From the NCBI GenBank assembly GCA_050289805.1, contig JBNKGL010000003.1, forward strand, positions 62,001 to 126,000: a stretch of DNA of 64,000 nucleotides, given 5' to 3'. This stretch comes from JAUILA01 sp050289805 (GTDB lineage: Bacteria > Bacteroidota > Bacteroidia > Cytophagales > Cyclobacteriaceae). Below are positions 54,344-61,836 of the stretch, piece after piece. The notes under the pieces were generated by a model that saw nothing but the letters and a program-made list of their open reading frames with translations, was not told the origin of the DNA and ran no database searches. Position 1 is the stretch's first letter; every line of letters begins with the position of its first letter. The position numbers and the translations under genes are program-made.

Positions 54344-57300
54344 ATGAGTGAGGAAATACTTAAAGCGTTAACCCAGCTTTTTGCCATTATCACCAAACAA
54401 GATGGTGGTGTTACGGAAAAAGAACGTCAGTTCGTAATCGGTTTCTTTAAGCAGGAGCTCGATCAGGACTCTGTGAAGGAGTACCTGCAGCTCTATGATC
54501 AGTATTCGGGCTACTCAACGGAGGAAAAGGAAGAAGAAGAGCCCCGTAAAAAGCTTACTTCAGTCCGTGATTCAGTCAAAACACTGGGCCTTTGCAAGAA
54601 GATCAACAAGACCCTTACTCAAAAACAAAAGGTTGTAGTACTGATCAAAATCCTGGAGCTCGTTAGCTCCGATAAGAATTTCACCCCTCAGCGGATGGAA
54701 ATTATAGATACGATCAGTACCGTATTTAATATCGACAAAACCGAATACAAGGAGATTGAGTCATTTGTGATCGGTGAAGATGCATCAGCAATAGATGCGA
54801 ACAATCTGTTGATCATTGATGAAAGAAAATCAGATGATCCTGATAAGGCACGGAAGCATTTACAGGCAGATTTGGAAGGAACCTTATTCTTCCTGCGTGT
54901 AAAAAGCGTTGATATGTATTTTACACGGTACCTCGGTTCTGATGAAAATATCCTGAACGGTTTTATCATGCAATCGGGACGTGTATACCTCTTCTCCCAT
55001 GGAAGCACGGTAAAGACCATGCAGGGGTCTGCACTCTATTATTCGGATCTGATCATGCTTTTCAGTGAGGAAATCAGAACCACAAAGCTTTCTTTTAATG
55101 CAGATATCGAAGAATTCCAGTTTCCGAACGGAGCGATCGGTTTGCATGATATTCATATTTCCGAAGGTCCGGGTAAACTGATCGGGATCATGGGTGCCAG
55201 TGGCGCAGGGAAAACTACACTCCTCAATGTACTGGCCGGAATTGAACCTCCCGGTAAGGGCTCCATACGTATCAATGGCTATGACATTCATTCTGAAAAA
55301 GCCAATATACACGGGGTAATTGGTTATGTATCACAGGATGACCTGCTCATTGAGGAGCTCACAGTTTTTGAAAACCTGTACTATAATGCAAAACTTTGTT
55401 TTGCCGATAAAAGTGAGGAGGAAATCAAAGACCGCGTCCTGAAAGTCCTGGAAAGCCTTGGACTTGAACAACGCAAGGATCTTCGTGTAGGAAGTGTACT
55501 GGATAAGACGATCAGTGGCGGACAGCGTAAACGCCTCAATATTGCCCTTGAGCTGATCCGGGAACCGGCAGTACTCTTTGTGGATGAACCAACATCAGGA
55601 TTATCTTCCAGGGATTCAGAAAATGTGATTGACCTGTTGAAAGAACTTTCCCTTAAAGGAAAACTGATCTTTGTGGTGATCCACCAGCCTTCTTCAGACA
55701 TATATAAAATGTTTGATAAAATGTTCATCATGGACACGGGCGGGTACCCGGTTTATTATGGAAATCCTGTCGGAGCCGTTACGTATTTCAAACAGGTGAC
55801 CAACCAGGTGGATAGCGAGCGTGGACAATGTGAAACATGCGGTAATGTAAATCCGGAGCAAATCTTCAATATAATCGAGGCGAAAGTTGTTGATGAATAC
55901 GGACAGCTTACCAATAAACGAAAAATCAATCCACTGGGATGGCACGAGCATTTCGGAACGAATTTCAGCCTCGACCGGGTGGAAGATGTACAGGAAACAC
56001 CCCCTCACAGCCTGAGTATTCCTTCAAAAATCAAGCAGAGTTTGATTTTTCTGAAGCGAGACCTGTTATCAAAAATCAGTAACCGGCAATATCTCCTGAT
56101 CAATTTGCTGGAAGCACCACTGCTGGCGATGATCCTCGCCTTCATTATCCGCTATAAAAGCAGCCCGGATGGCATGGAATACTTATTCCGTTTCAATGAG
56201 AACATCCCTGCATTTATGCTTATGAGCATCATTGTAGCCCTGTTTATGGGCCTCACGGTGAGTGCCGAAGAAATCATCCGGGACAGGAAGATCCTCAAAC
56301 GTGAAAGCTTCCTGAATCTCAGCTGGAATAGTTACCTTACGTCGAAAGTCAGCCTGCTGTTTCTCCTTTCGGCCATACAGACACTCACATTTGTGGTAAT
56401 CGGCAATGTGATTTTGGAAATCCACGATATGACTTTTGCCTTCTGGTTTGTTTTATTCAGCTGTTCCTGTTTTGCCAATGTGTTGGGACTGAATATTTCA
56501 GCAGCATTCAATTCTGCTGTAACCGTATACGTCATGATCCCGCTGCTCCTCATCCCTCAAATGATTCTTAGTGGCCTGCTGTTTAGTTTCGACAGGCTTA
56601 ATGACGTGATCACAACGAAGGGCAAGGTTCCTGTTGTCGCAGATCTGATGGCATCACGCTGGGCTTACGAGGCGATGGCTGTTTATCAGTTTAAGGAGAA
56701 CAGCTTTGAATTCCTGTATTATGACCTTGAGAAGAAGGAAGCTGAAGCCGATTTCAAAGCGGCATATGTACAGCCAAGACTTGTTGAGAAATTAAAGGAA
56801 ATCAGGAATCTTATTCCTGCAGCATCCGATTCTTCATTCGGGCAAATTGATGCGGCGCTGCTCATTGTTGGAAATGAACTCCAGACAGAGCCCTATACGG
56901 AAGGTCTGACAGCCGCGTGGAAGGATGGTATCCTTACCCATTCAGATATAACTGCTGAAATGCTTGATAACCTGGATTCGTATCTGGAAGCATATAGAAA
57001 ACATTACCAGGGAATTTATAATGCGACGGTTGCTGAACGCGAAAAGAAGGTTTATTTCTATGAGACGAATTACCCGGATTATAATCTGAATACTTATAAG
57101 GATAAATATTTCAATGAAAGCCTTGCCGACCTGGTGACAAATGCAACCGAAACGGACAGGATTATAGAATTTAACGGGCGGTTGATACAGCAGATCAACC
57201 CGATCTTCGAAACCCCGGAGAAACCGTCAAACCCGCTGAATTATCGGGCACAATTTTTTGCTCCCGTTAAATATTTCATTGGAAATTACATAGATACATA

Positions 57301-57427
57301 TTGGTTCAATGTCGTTGTAATATGGCTTATGACGATGGTATTATACGTCACATTATACACTGAACTGCTTAAGAAGCTGATGAATTACTTCGGTAATCTG
57401 TCCTTTTCTTCCAAAAAGAACAAGTAA
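54344..57427 (+). CDS. ABCG-type transporter fused to N-terminal TerB-like domain
   Basis: 1027 aa. An N-terminal TerB-like helical domain (about 1-140) is followed by a beta-rich insert (about 175-250), then an ABC ATPase: Walker A GASGAGKT (284-291), Q-loop Gln331, signature SGGQ (391-394), Walker B LFVDEP (411-416), H-loop His447. A CxxC pair (ERGQCETCGN) lies near 487-490. The ABC-2 permease has about six helices starting near 585, with a long extracytoplasmic helical loop between the last two (about 760-990). The half-transporter form means it dimerises. Substrate unknown. It is in the same gene run as the SiaABC-like genes. Confidence 0.88.
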   Translation: MSEEILKALTQLFAIITKQDGGVTEKERQFVIGFFKQELDQDSVKEYLQLYDQYSGYSTEEKEEEEPRKKLTSVRDSVKTLGLCKKINKTLTQKQKVVVLIKILELVSSDKNFTPQRMEIIDTISTVFNIDKTEYKEIESFVIGEDASAIDANNLLIIDERKSDDPDKARKHLQADLEGTLFFLRVKSVDMYFTRYLGSDENILNGFIMQSGRVYLFSHGSTVKTMQGSALYYSDLIMLFSEEIRTTKLSFNADIEEFQFPNGAIGLHDIHISEGPGKLIGIMGASGAGKTTLLNVLAGIEPPGKGSIRINGYDIHSEKANIHGVIGYVSQDDLLIEELTVFENLYYNAKLCFADKSEEEIKDRVLKVLESLGLEQRKDLRVGSVLDKTISGGQRKRLNIALELIREPAVLFVDEPTSGLSSRDSENVIDLLKELSLKGKLIFVVIHQPSSDIYKMFDKMFIMDTGGYPVYYGNPVGAVTYFKQVTNQVDSERGQCETCGNVNPEQIFNIIEAKVVDEYGQLTNKRKINPLGWHEHFGTNFSLDRVEDVQETPPHSLSIPSKIKQSLIFLKRDLLSKISNRQYLLINLLEAPLLAMILAFIIRYKSSPDGMEYLFRFNENIPAFMLMSIIVALFMGLTVSAEEIIRDRKILKRESFLNLSWNSYLTSKVSLLFLLSAIQTLTFVVIGNVILEIHDMTFAFWFVLFSCSCFANVLGLNISAAFNSAVTVYVMIPLLLIPQMILSGLLFSFDRLNDVITTKGKVPVVADLMASRWAYEAMAVYQFKENSFEFLYYDLEKKEAEADFKAAYVQPRLVEKLKEIRNLIPAASDSSFGQIDAALLIVGNELQTEPYTEGLTAAWKDGILTHSDITAEMLDNLDSYLEAYRKHYQGIYNATVAEREKKVYFYETNYPDYNLNTYKDKYFNESLADLVTNATETDRIIEFNGRLIQQINPIFETPEKPSNPLNYRAQFFAPVKYFIGNYIDTYWFNVVVIWLMTMVLYVTLYTELLKKLMNYFGNLSFSSKKNK

Positions 57428-57452
57428 CCTTACATCCCCTGCCAGACGGGCA

Positions 57453-57483
57453 TTTGGAATTGAAGTGAGGAAGTATATTTTTG
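57453..57483 (+). promoter_or_regulatory. Consensus Bacteroidota promoter inside the gene run
   Basis: TTTG (57453-57456), exactly 19 bases, TATTTTTG (57476-57483): a full match to TTTG-N19-TAnnTTTG. The start would be near 57490, 16 bases before the ATG at 57506, so the two exported-protein genes can be expressed apart from the rest of the operon. Confidence 0.7.
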
Positions 57484-57505
57484 TTAACTGATTAATTTTT
57501 TAACC

Positions 57506-58405
57506 ATGAGGAAATTATTTTTTGGGCTTAGCCTGGTTTCCCTTTTAGCATCTTGTTCCGGGAACAAACCTGATGAAGCAGCCTACGAGGTGAATGCAGA
57601 TTCGGTTGCCGTCGCGGAACCGCCGGTATCGGAAGAGGTGATCAGCAGTGTGATACAGCAGATCCCTTCTCCTTTGGAAATATCGGTACTGCTGAAGGAA
57701 TCCGGAAGTTCGTATGACAGGTCCCTTTTAAATAAGGCTGACAATAAATCGAAATACAACAGCAATTATCAGAAAGCGGTTAATCTCGGCATATATGGTA
57801 CAGACTTGGGCTATACCAATATTTATGAGCAAAACCAGGACGGTCTGGACTATATGGATGCCATTAAGGAAATGGCAGACGGTCTGAGCATCGGGCAGTT
57901 TTTCGATATTGAAACAATCGGACGTCTGGCAACCAACAGCAAGAATCTGGATTCCCTGTTGTTAATTACTACTCAGAATTTTAATGAAATTAATCATTAC
58001 CTACAGGAGCAAAGCCGGGCCAACCTGAGTGTTCTGCTACTGACAGGAGGCTGGCTTGAAGCCATGCACATCACCACTCAAATCGCACAGAAAAACCCCG
58101 ATAATAAGGCGTTGAGCGAAACAATAGGTGAACAAAAGATAATTTTGGACAATATTACCATCCTACTTTCTTTTTATGAGTCTACCGATCCGCGAATTGC
58201 TGATCTCCATACTCAGATGAAAGACCTGCAGTCGATATACGAAGCTGTGGAAATCACACATACTTATGAAGAGTCCACCTACGAAATCGTAGACGGCGTT
58301 ATGGTGATCAAGGATAATAGTTCAAGTGAAATAAATATTAGCCCTGAAACGCAAACGGCTATCCGAAACAAAGTAGAGGAAATCAGGAAGGGAGTAATTA
58401 ACTAG
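57506..58405 (+). CDS. Lipoprotein of unknown function in the SiaABC-ABC locus
   Basis: 299 aa. The signal peptide and lipobox end at Cys17 (LLASCSG). An acidic linker (about 20-45) precedes an all-alpha domain with many conserved-looking aromatic and Asn residues (YNSNYQKAVNLGIYGTDLGYTNIYEQNQDGLDYM). It is probably anchored to a membrane facing the periplasm. I do not recognise a named family. It has its own consensus promoter and is followed after six bases by a second exported-protein gene, which suggests an accessory role beside the ABC transporter. Confidence 0.75.
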   Translation: MRKLFFGLSLVSLLASCSGNKPDEAAYEVNADSVAVAEPPVSEEVISSVIQQIPSPLEISVLLKESGSSYDRSLLNKADNKSKYNSNYQKAVNLGIYGTDLGYTNIYEQNQDGLDYMDAIKEMADGLSIGQFFDIETIGRLATNSKNLDSLLLITTQNFNEINHYLQEQSRANLSVLLLTGGWLEAMHITTQIAQKNPDNKALSETIGEQKIILDNITILLSFYESTDPRIADLHTQMKDLQSIYEAVEITHTYEESTYEIVDGVMVIKDNSSSEINISPETQTAIRNKVEEIRKGVIN

Positions 58406-58411
58406 GTAACA

Positions 58412-58843
58412 ATGAAAAAAATAGTTTACATATTCATTCTGGCAGGTTTCTTAATGGTAATGAACCAGGCATCTTTCGCGCAGTGCAACCCGGAATCTCT
58501 TACAGAAAATTGTATTCCGAAGCTGGCAGATGGTTTTAATTATCTGAAGAGCTATAAGATCAACGGCGCAAACGGAGCCAAGGATAAAATTGAGTATTCG
58601 TATGTATTTACGAAAGGAACTCAGTATATGATCAATTTGTGTGCTATGGGTGAACAAACCGATGGCATTGTTGTGAACCTTTTCGACAGCAACCGAAATA
58701 AAGTCGTAAGCAGCAAGATAGACGGCCAGTTCATATCGGCCATCGTCTATCCTTGTAACAATACAGGAATTTATTATATCCAGTATACATTCGATAATTC
58801 CACCAATTACTGTGGAGGAAGTGCACTGGGATTTAAACGATAG
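58412..58843 (+). CDS. Small secreted Cys-containing protein of unknown function
   Basis: 143 aa with signal peptide (MKKIVYIFILAGFLMVMNQASFAQ). The mature part has five Cys (CNPESLTENC, LCAMGEQ, YPCNN, NYCGG), enough for two disulfides in the periplasm. Its beta pattern (YSYVFTKGTQYMINLCAMG, GIVVNLFDSNRNKV, GIYYIQYTF) resembles pre-peptidase or jelly-roll modules. No family recognised. Last gene of the run; a terminator follows at 58870. Confidence 0.75.
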   Translation: MKKIVYIFILAGFLMVMNQASFAQCNPESLTENCIPKLADGFNYLKSYKINGANGAKDKIEYSYVFTKGTQYMINLCAMGEQTDGIVVNLFDSNRNKVVSSKIDGQFISAIVYPCNNTGIYYIQYTFDNSTNYCGGSALGFKR

Positions 58844-58869
58844 TAGTAGTGGTTTGGGTTTGAACCATA

Positions 58870-58899
58870 AAGGCCGGCGTTTCGCCGGTCTTTTTTTTT
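58870..58899 (+). terminator. Rho-independent terminator of the CheR-SiaABC-ABC run
   Basis: GGCCGGCG (58872-58879) and CGCCGGTC (58883-58890) pair with one G-T and a TTT loop, followed by nine T. This is a strong stop directly after the last gene of the run and before the esterase gene. Confidence 0.9.
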
Positions 58900-58912
58900 A
58901 TATTTTTGTCTG

Positions 58913-59554
58913 ATGAACACTACCTATATAACATTTCCGTATAGTGCACGATTTCAGCAACTGGGCGAATTATCGGAGAATACCCGGGAGATTCTGTACG
59001 TAATTCATGGATATGGGCAACTCGCACAATTCTTTATCCGCAAATTTGAATCCATCGCTTCACCGGATCGTGTCATTATAGCCCCCGAAGGACTGTCCCG
59101 GTTTTACCTGGATGGATTCCACGGCCGGATTGGTGCCACATGGATGACGCGTGAAGACCGTGAAACCGATATCTCAAATTACCTGGCATACCTGGATGCG
59201 GTTCACACTTCGGTTACCGAACAACTCAATACAAATGTCAGCGTCACCGTGCTGGGATTTTCACAAGGGGCTGCCACAGCGACCCGATGGCTTATGAATG
59301 GCAACGTTCAGGCCGCAAGTCTAATCCTGTGGGCGGGTATACTCCCGTTTGATCTTAACATTGACAATGCCGGGGAAAAACTGGGTGATTTGGAAAAGTG
59401 GTGTGTTTATGGCCTGCAGGACCCATATCTGCAAGACGAAAAAATGAAGGAAATGACGGATCTTGTTTCCCGAACCGGTCTGGATTTTCAATATATCACC
59501 TTTGATGGCAAACATGAAATAGATACGGAAACATTGAAAGAGCTGTTCCGGTAG
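58913..59554 (+). CDS. Alpha/beta-hydrolase, carboxylesterase/phospholipase-like
   Basis: 213-aa cytoplasmic esterase of the YpfH/lysophospholipase-like group. The nucleophile elbow is GFSQG with Ser117; the oxyanion region is VIHGYGQLAQF; the acid residue is in YGLQDPYLQ and the His in DGKHEID. TATTTTTG at 58901-58908 fits the -7 consensus but would start transcription at or past the ATG, so the true promoter is unclear. It is convergent with the SDR gene (one base apart). Confidence 0.82.
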   Translation: MNTTYITFPYSARFQQLGELSENTREILYVIHGYGQLAQFFIRKFESIASPDRVIIAPEGLSRFYLDGFHGRIGATWMTREDRETDISNYLAYLDAVHTSVTEQLNTNVSVTVLGFSQGAATATRWLMNGNVQAASLILWAGILPFDLNIDNAGEKLGDLEKWCVYGLQDPYLQDEKMKEMTDLVSRTGLDFQYITFDGKHEIDTETLKELFR

Positions 59555-59555
59555 T

Positions 59556-60302
59556 CTATTTTCTCGAAACAATTGAAGAAGATGCCTGCGCCTGAGGCAA
59601 TACAAGAATGTCTGCAAGGTTCACGTGGGGAGGGCGTGAGATCATGAATGAGATGATTTCCGCGATATCTTCAGCCTGGAGTGCATCCATGCCGGCATAT
59701 ACCTTCTTAGACCGCTCCTCATCACCTTTAAAGCGGACCATGCTGAACTCTGTCTCAACAAGGCCCGGGTTTATCGCAGACACCCTGATCGCGGTTCCAT
59801 TCAAATCGATACGCAAGCCCTGATTTATCGCATCCACGGCATATTTTGAAGCACAGTAAACATTGCCGCCAGGATAAACTTCTTTTCCTGCAATGGAACC
59901 AATATTAATGATGTATCCCCGGTTTCTGGAAATCATGCCCGGAAGTATCGCCTTTGTCACATACAGCAATCCCTTGACATTGATATCGATCATTGCATCC
60001 CAATCTTCTATATCTCCGTCCTGGAGCGGCGACAGTCCGTGGGCATTGCCTGCATTATTTACAAGAACATCAATTTCAAGTGATTCGGGAAGGGATGCAA
60101 TTGCGGTTTCAACTGCTGCCTGATCACGAACATCAAATGACAAGGTATAAACCTTCACAGGTAGCTCATCCTTTAATTGTTGCAGCCTGTCTTCCCGTCT
60201 CCCGCATAAAACAAGCTGATAACCTTCTTTCGCAAGTATCTGGGCGGTTGCCTTTCCAATGCCCGAGGTTGCGCCGGTAATGAATGCTGTTTTTAGCGTC
60301 AT
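59556..60302 (-). CDS. YdfG-like short-chain dehydrogenase
   Basis: 248-aa classical SDR. Cofactor motif GATSGIG (9-15) with the Arg pair CGRREDR favouring NADP, NNAG, catalytic Ser in INIGSIAGKEVYPGG, and YCASK (YxxxK). The end VNLADILVLPQAQ is typical of YdfG, which oxidises L-allo-threonine, serine and 3-hydroxy acids. It follows the porT-like gene by two bases and so lies in the ubiE-porT transcript. Confidence 0.88.
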   Translation of the reverse strand: MTLKTAFITGATSGIGKATAQILAKEGYQLVLCGRREDRLQQLKDELPVKVYTLSFDVRDQAAVETAIASLPESLEIDVLVNNAGNAHGLSPLQDGDIEDWDAMIDINVKGLLYVTKAILPGMISRNRGYIINIGSIAGKEVYPGGNVYCASKYAVDAINQGLRIDLNGTAIRVSAINPGLVETEFSMVRFKGDEERSKKVYAGMDALQAEDIAEIISFMISRPPHVNLADILVLPQAQASSSIVSRK

Positions 60303-60304
60303 AC

Positions 60305-61039
60305 TTATTGAAACAGTAGAATGATGGAAACTGTGTTGGTATTAATTCGGTCAATCCCCGCGCCATATGCGTTATTCGGATCTCCAAGTAAATTTGTGAA
60401 TCCTTTTGAAAACCGTATTTCAGGGGAAAATTTAAACAGGGGATAATAGATATCAACCCCAAAGCCCAGTTCACCGGAAAAGTTAAAATCTTTGGTGATC
60501 AGGTAATCATCTCCAAAATCCTCGTTCTTATTCTTTCCCGACACTTCAAAACCTGGTTTAACACCACCCACGAAATACATACGAGCGTTACCCCGCCGTT
60601 CCGATTTATACTTCAGCATTACCGGCAATTCAACGACAGTCGACTCGATCAGCTGATTGTCTACCGGATCATCCACATATTCATAATCCACCGCATATTC
60701 GTGAAAGGAAACGGTCGGCGTTAACCTTAAATCAAAATATTCTTCGAGTTTGAAATTTACAATGAACCCCAGGCTGAACCCGGTTGACCATTTGGGAGAA
60801 ATGGCATAAACAGAATCAAATGAATCTGAAACAAATGCATCACTGTATTTGATCTGGTATGTGGATGTCTGGCCCTGGAGTAAGAAGCCATAGCTCAGCC
60901 ACCTCCTGTCATAATTCGGGTTATTCAACTGCTTTCTTCGCTGTGCGAATGCCGCCAGTGGCAACACCAGAAGGATGAGTATGATCAGGCTTTTTCGCCC
61001 ACGTAAATTGAACTTACCCCGAATGTTAAAGGTTTGCAT
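60305..61039 (-). CDS. PorT-like outer-membrane protein (type IX secretion/gliding)
   Basis: 244 aa, close to the 249 aa of Porphyromonas PorT. The long basic n-region precedes a signal helix (about 16-32, ending AAFAQ). The barrel has PorT-like segments: SYGFLLQGQTSTYQI, FSLGFIVNFKLEEYFDLRLTPTVSFHEY, ESTVVELPVMLKYKSERRGNARMYFVGGVKPGFEVSG. PorT is needed for type IX secretion in Bacteroidota and often follows ubiE, as here (55-bp overlap with the ubiE 3' end). The assignment rests on pattern and context; a generic porin-family protein is the alternative. Confidence 0.65.
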   Translation of the reverse strand: MQTFNIRGKFNLRGRKSLIILILLVLPLAAFAQRRKQLNNPNYDRRWLSYGFLLQGQTSTYQIKYSDAFVSDSFDSVYAISPKWSTGFSLGFIVNFKLEEYFDLRLTPTVSFHEYAVDYEYVDDPVDNQLIESTVVELPVMLKYKSERRGNARMYFVGGVKPGFEVSGKNKNEDFGDDYLITKDFNFSGELGFGVDIYYPLFKFSPEIRFSKGFTNLLGDPNNAYGAGIDRINTNTVSIILLFQ

Positions 61040-61716
61040 TTTGTGTTTTTATATCCAACTTGCTGCATATGCGCAAGGAATCTGTCGCCATCAGGAAAAG
61101 CTTCCACAGATTCAGGCAGGTACGTATACGCGGCCCTGTCTTTGGAGATTACCTTTCCAATTTTAGGTAAAATTGCCTTAAAGTAAAAATTGTACAGTTG
61201 CTTAAATGGAAAGCGATTTGGTCGGCTGAATTCCAGCACTACCGCTTTGCCTCCCGGCTTCAATACCCTGTACATGTCGGCCAATCCCTTGTCCAGATTT
61301 TCAAAGTTCCTTACTCCAAATGAAACGATCACCGCATCAAACTTATTGTCTTCAAATAATAACCCCTCGGAATCACCCATCTGAAGTTCTATGCGGTCGT
61401 CGTAACCCTTTTTCTTCATTTTTTGCCGTCCCACGTTGAGCATTCCCTCAGAAATATCAACCCCAATCACCTTTTCCGGATTGAGTGCCAACGCTTCAAT
61501 GGCAAAATCACCTGTTCCGGTGGCAATATCAAGAATCAGTTTTGGATTATCGTCCTTGAGTAATTTTATTGCCTTCTTTCTCCATCGGATATCAATTCCG
61601 GCACTTAAAAAATGGTTCAGGAAGTCATAATTCTGACTTATATTGTCAAACATTTCTGCAACCTGTTCCTTCTTGCCTGATTCCTTGTCTTTGTAGGGTA
61701 CTACTGTCATATTCAT
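60985..61716 (-). CDS. ubiE: Demethylmenaquinone methyltransferase UbiE/MenG
   Basis: 243 aa from the ATG at 61716; another ATG two codons on and a TTG at 61761 are alternatives. It methylates demethylmenaquinol with SAM, the last step of menaquinone synthesis. Motifs are VAEMFDNISQNYDFLNHFLSAGIDIRWRKKAI, LDIATGTGDFAIEAL (SAM motif I), VSFGVRNFENLDKGLADMYRVLKPGGKAVVLEFSRP, and the C-terminal YTYLPESVEAFPDGDRFLAHM. First gene of a ubiE-porT-ydfG transcript. Confidence 0.95.
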   Translation of the reverse strand: MNMTVVPYKDKESGKKEQVAEMFDNISQNYDFLNHFLSAGIDIRWRKKAIKLLKDDNPKLILDIATGTGDFAIEALALNPEKVIGVDISEGMLNVGRQKMKKKGYDDRIELQMGDSEGLLFEDNKFDAVIVSFGVRNFENLDKGLADMYRVLKPGGKAVVLEFSRPNRFPFKQLYNFYFKAILPKIGKVISKDRAAYTYLPESVEAFPDGDRFLAHMQQVGYKNTKCKPLTFGVSSIYVGEKA

Positions 61717-61786
61717 AGGTATAAACCCCTGTATCACATATCTTGTTCTGCGGGTCGGCAAATATCCGTCAGAACCATGGAGAAAA

Positions 61787-61820
61787 CAAAAAAGCCATCC
61801 GTATTCGAACAGATGGCTTT
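61787..61820 (-). terminator. Terminator after the OmpA-family gene
   Basis: AAAGCCATC (61791-61799) and GATGGCTTT (61812-61820) form a perfect 9-bp stem. On the minus strand the hairpin is followed by a T-run, ending the gene that stops at 61837 before ubiE. Confidence 0.82.
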
Positions 61821-61836
61821 CTTTTATTCAATTATA

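Noticed and set aside
58901..58908. TATTTTTG as promoter of the esterase gene
   Set aside because: It is only four bases before the ATG, so transcription would start at or after the start codon.
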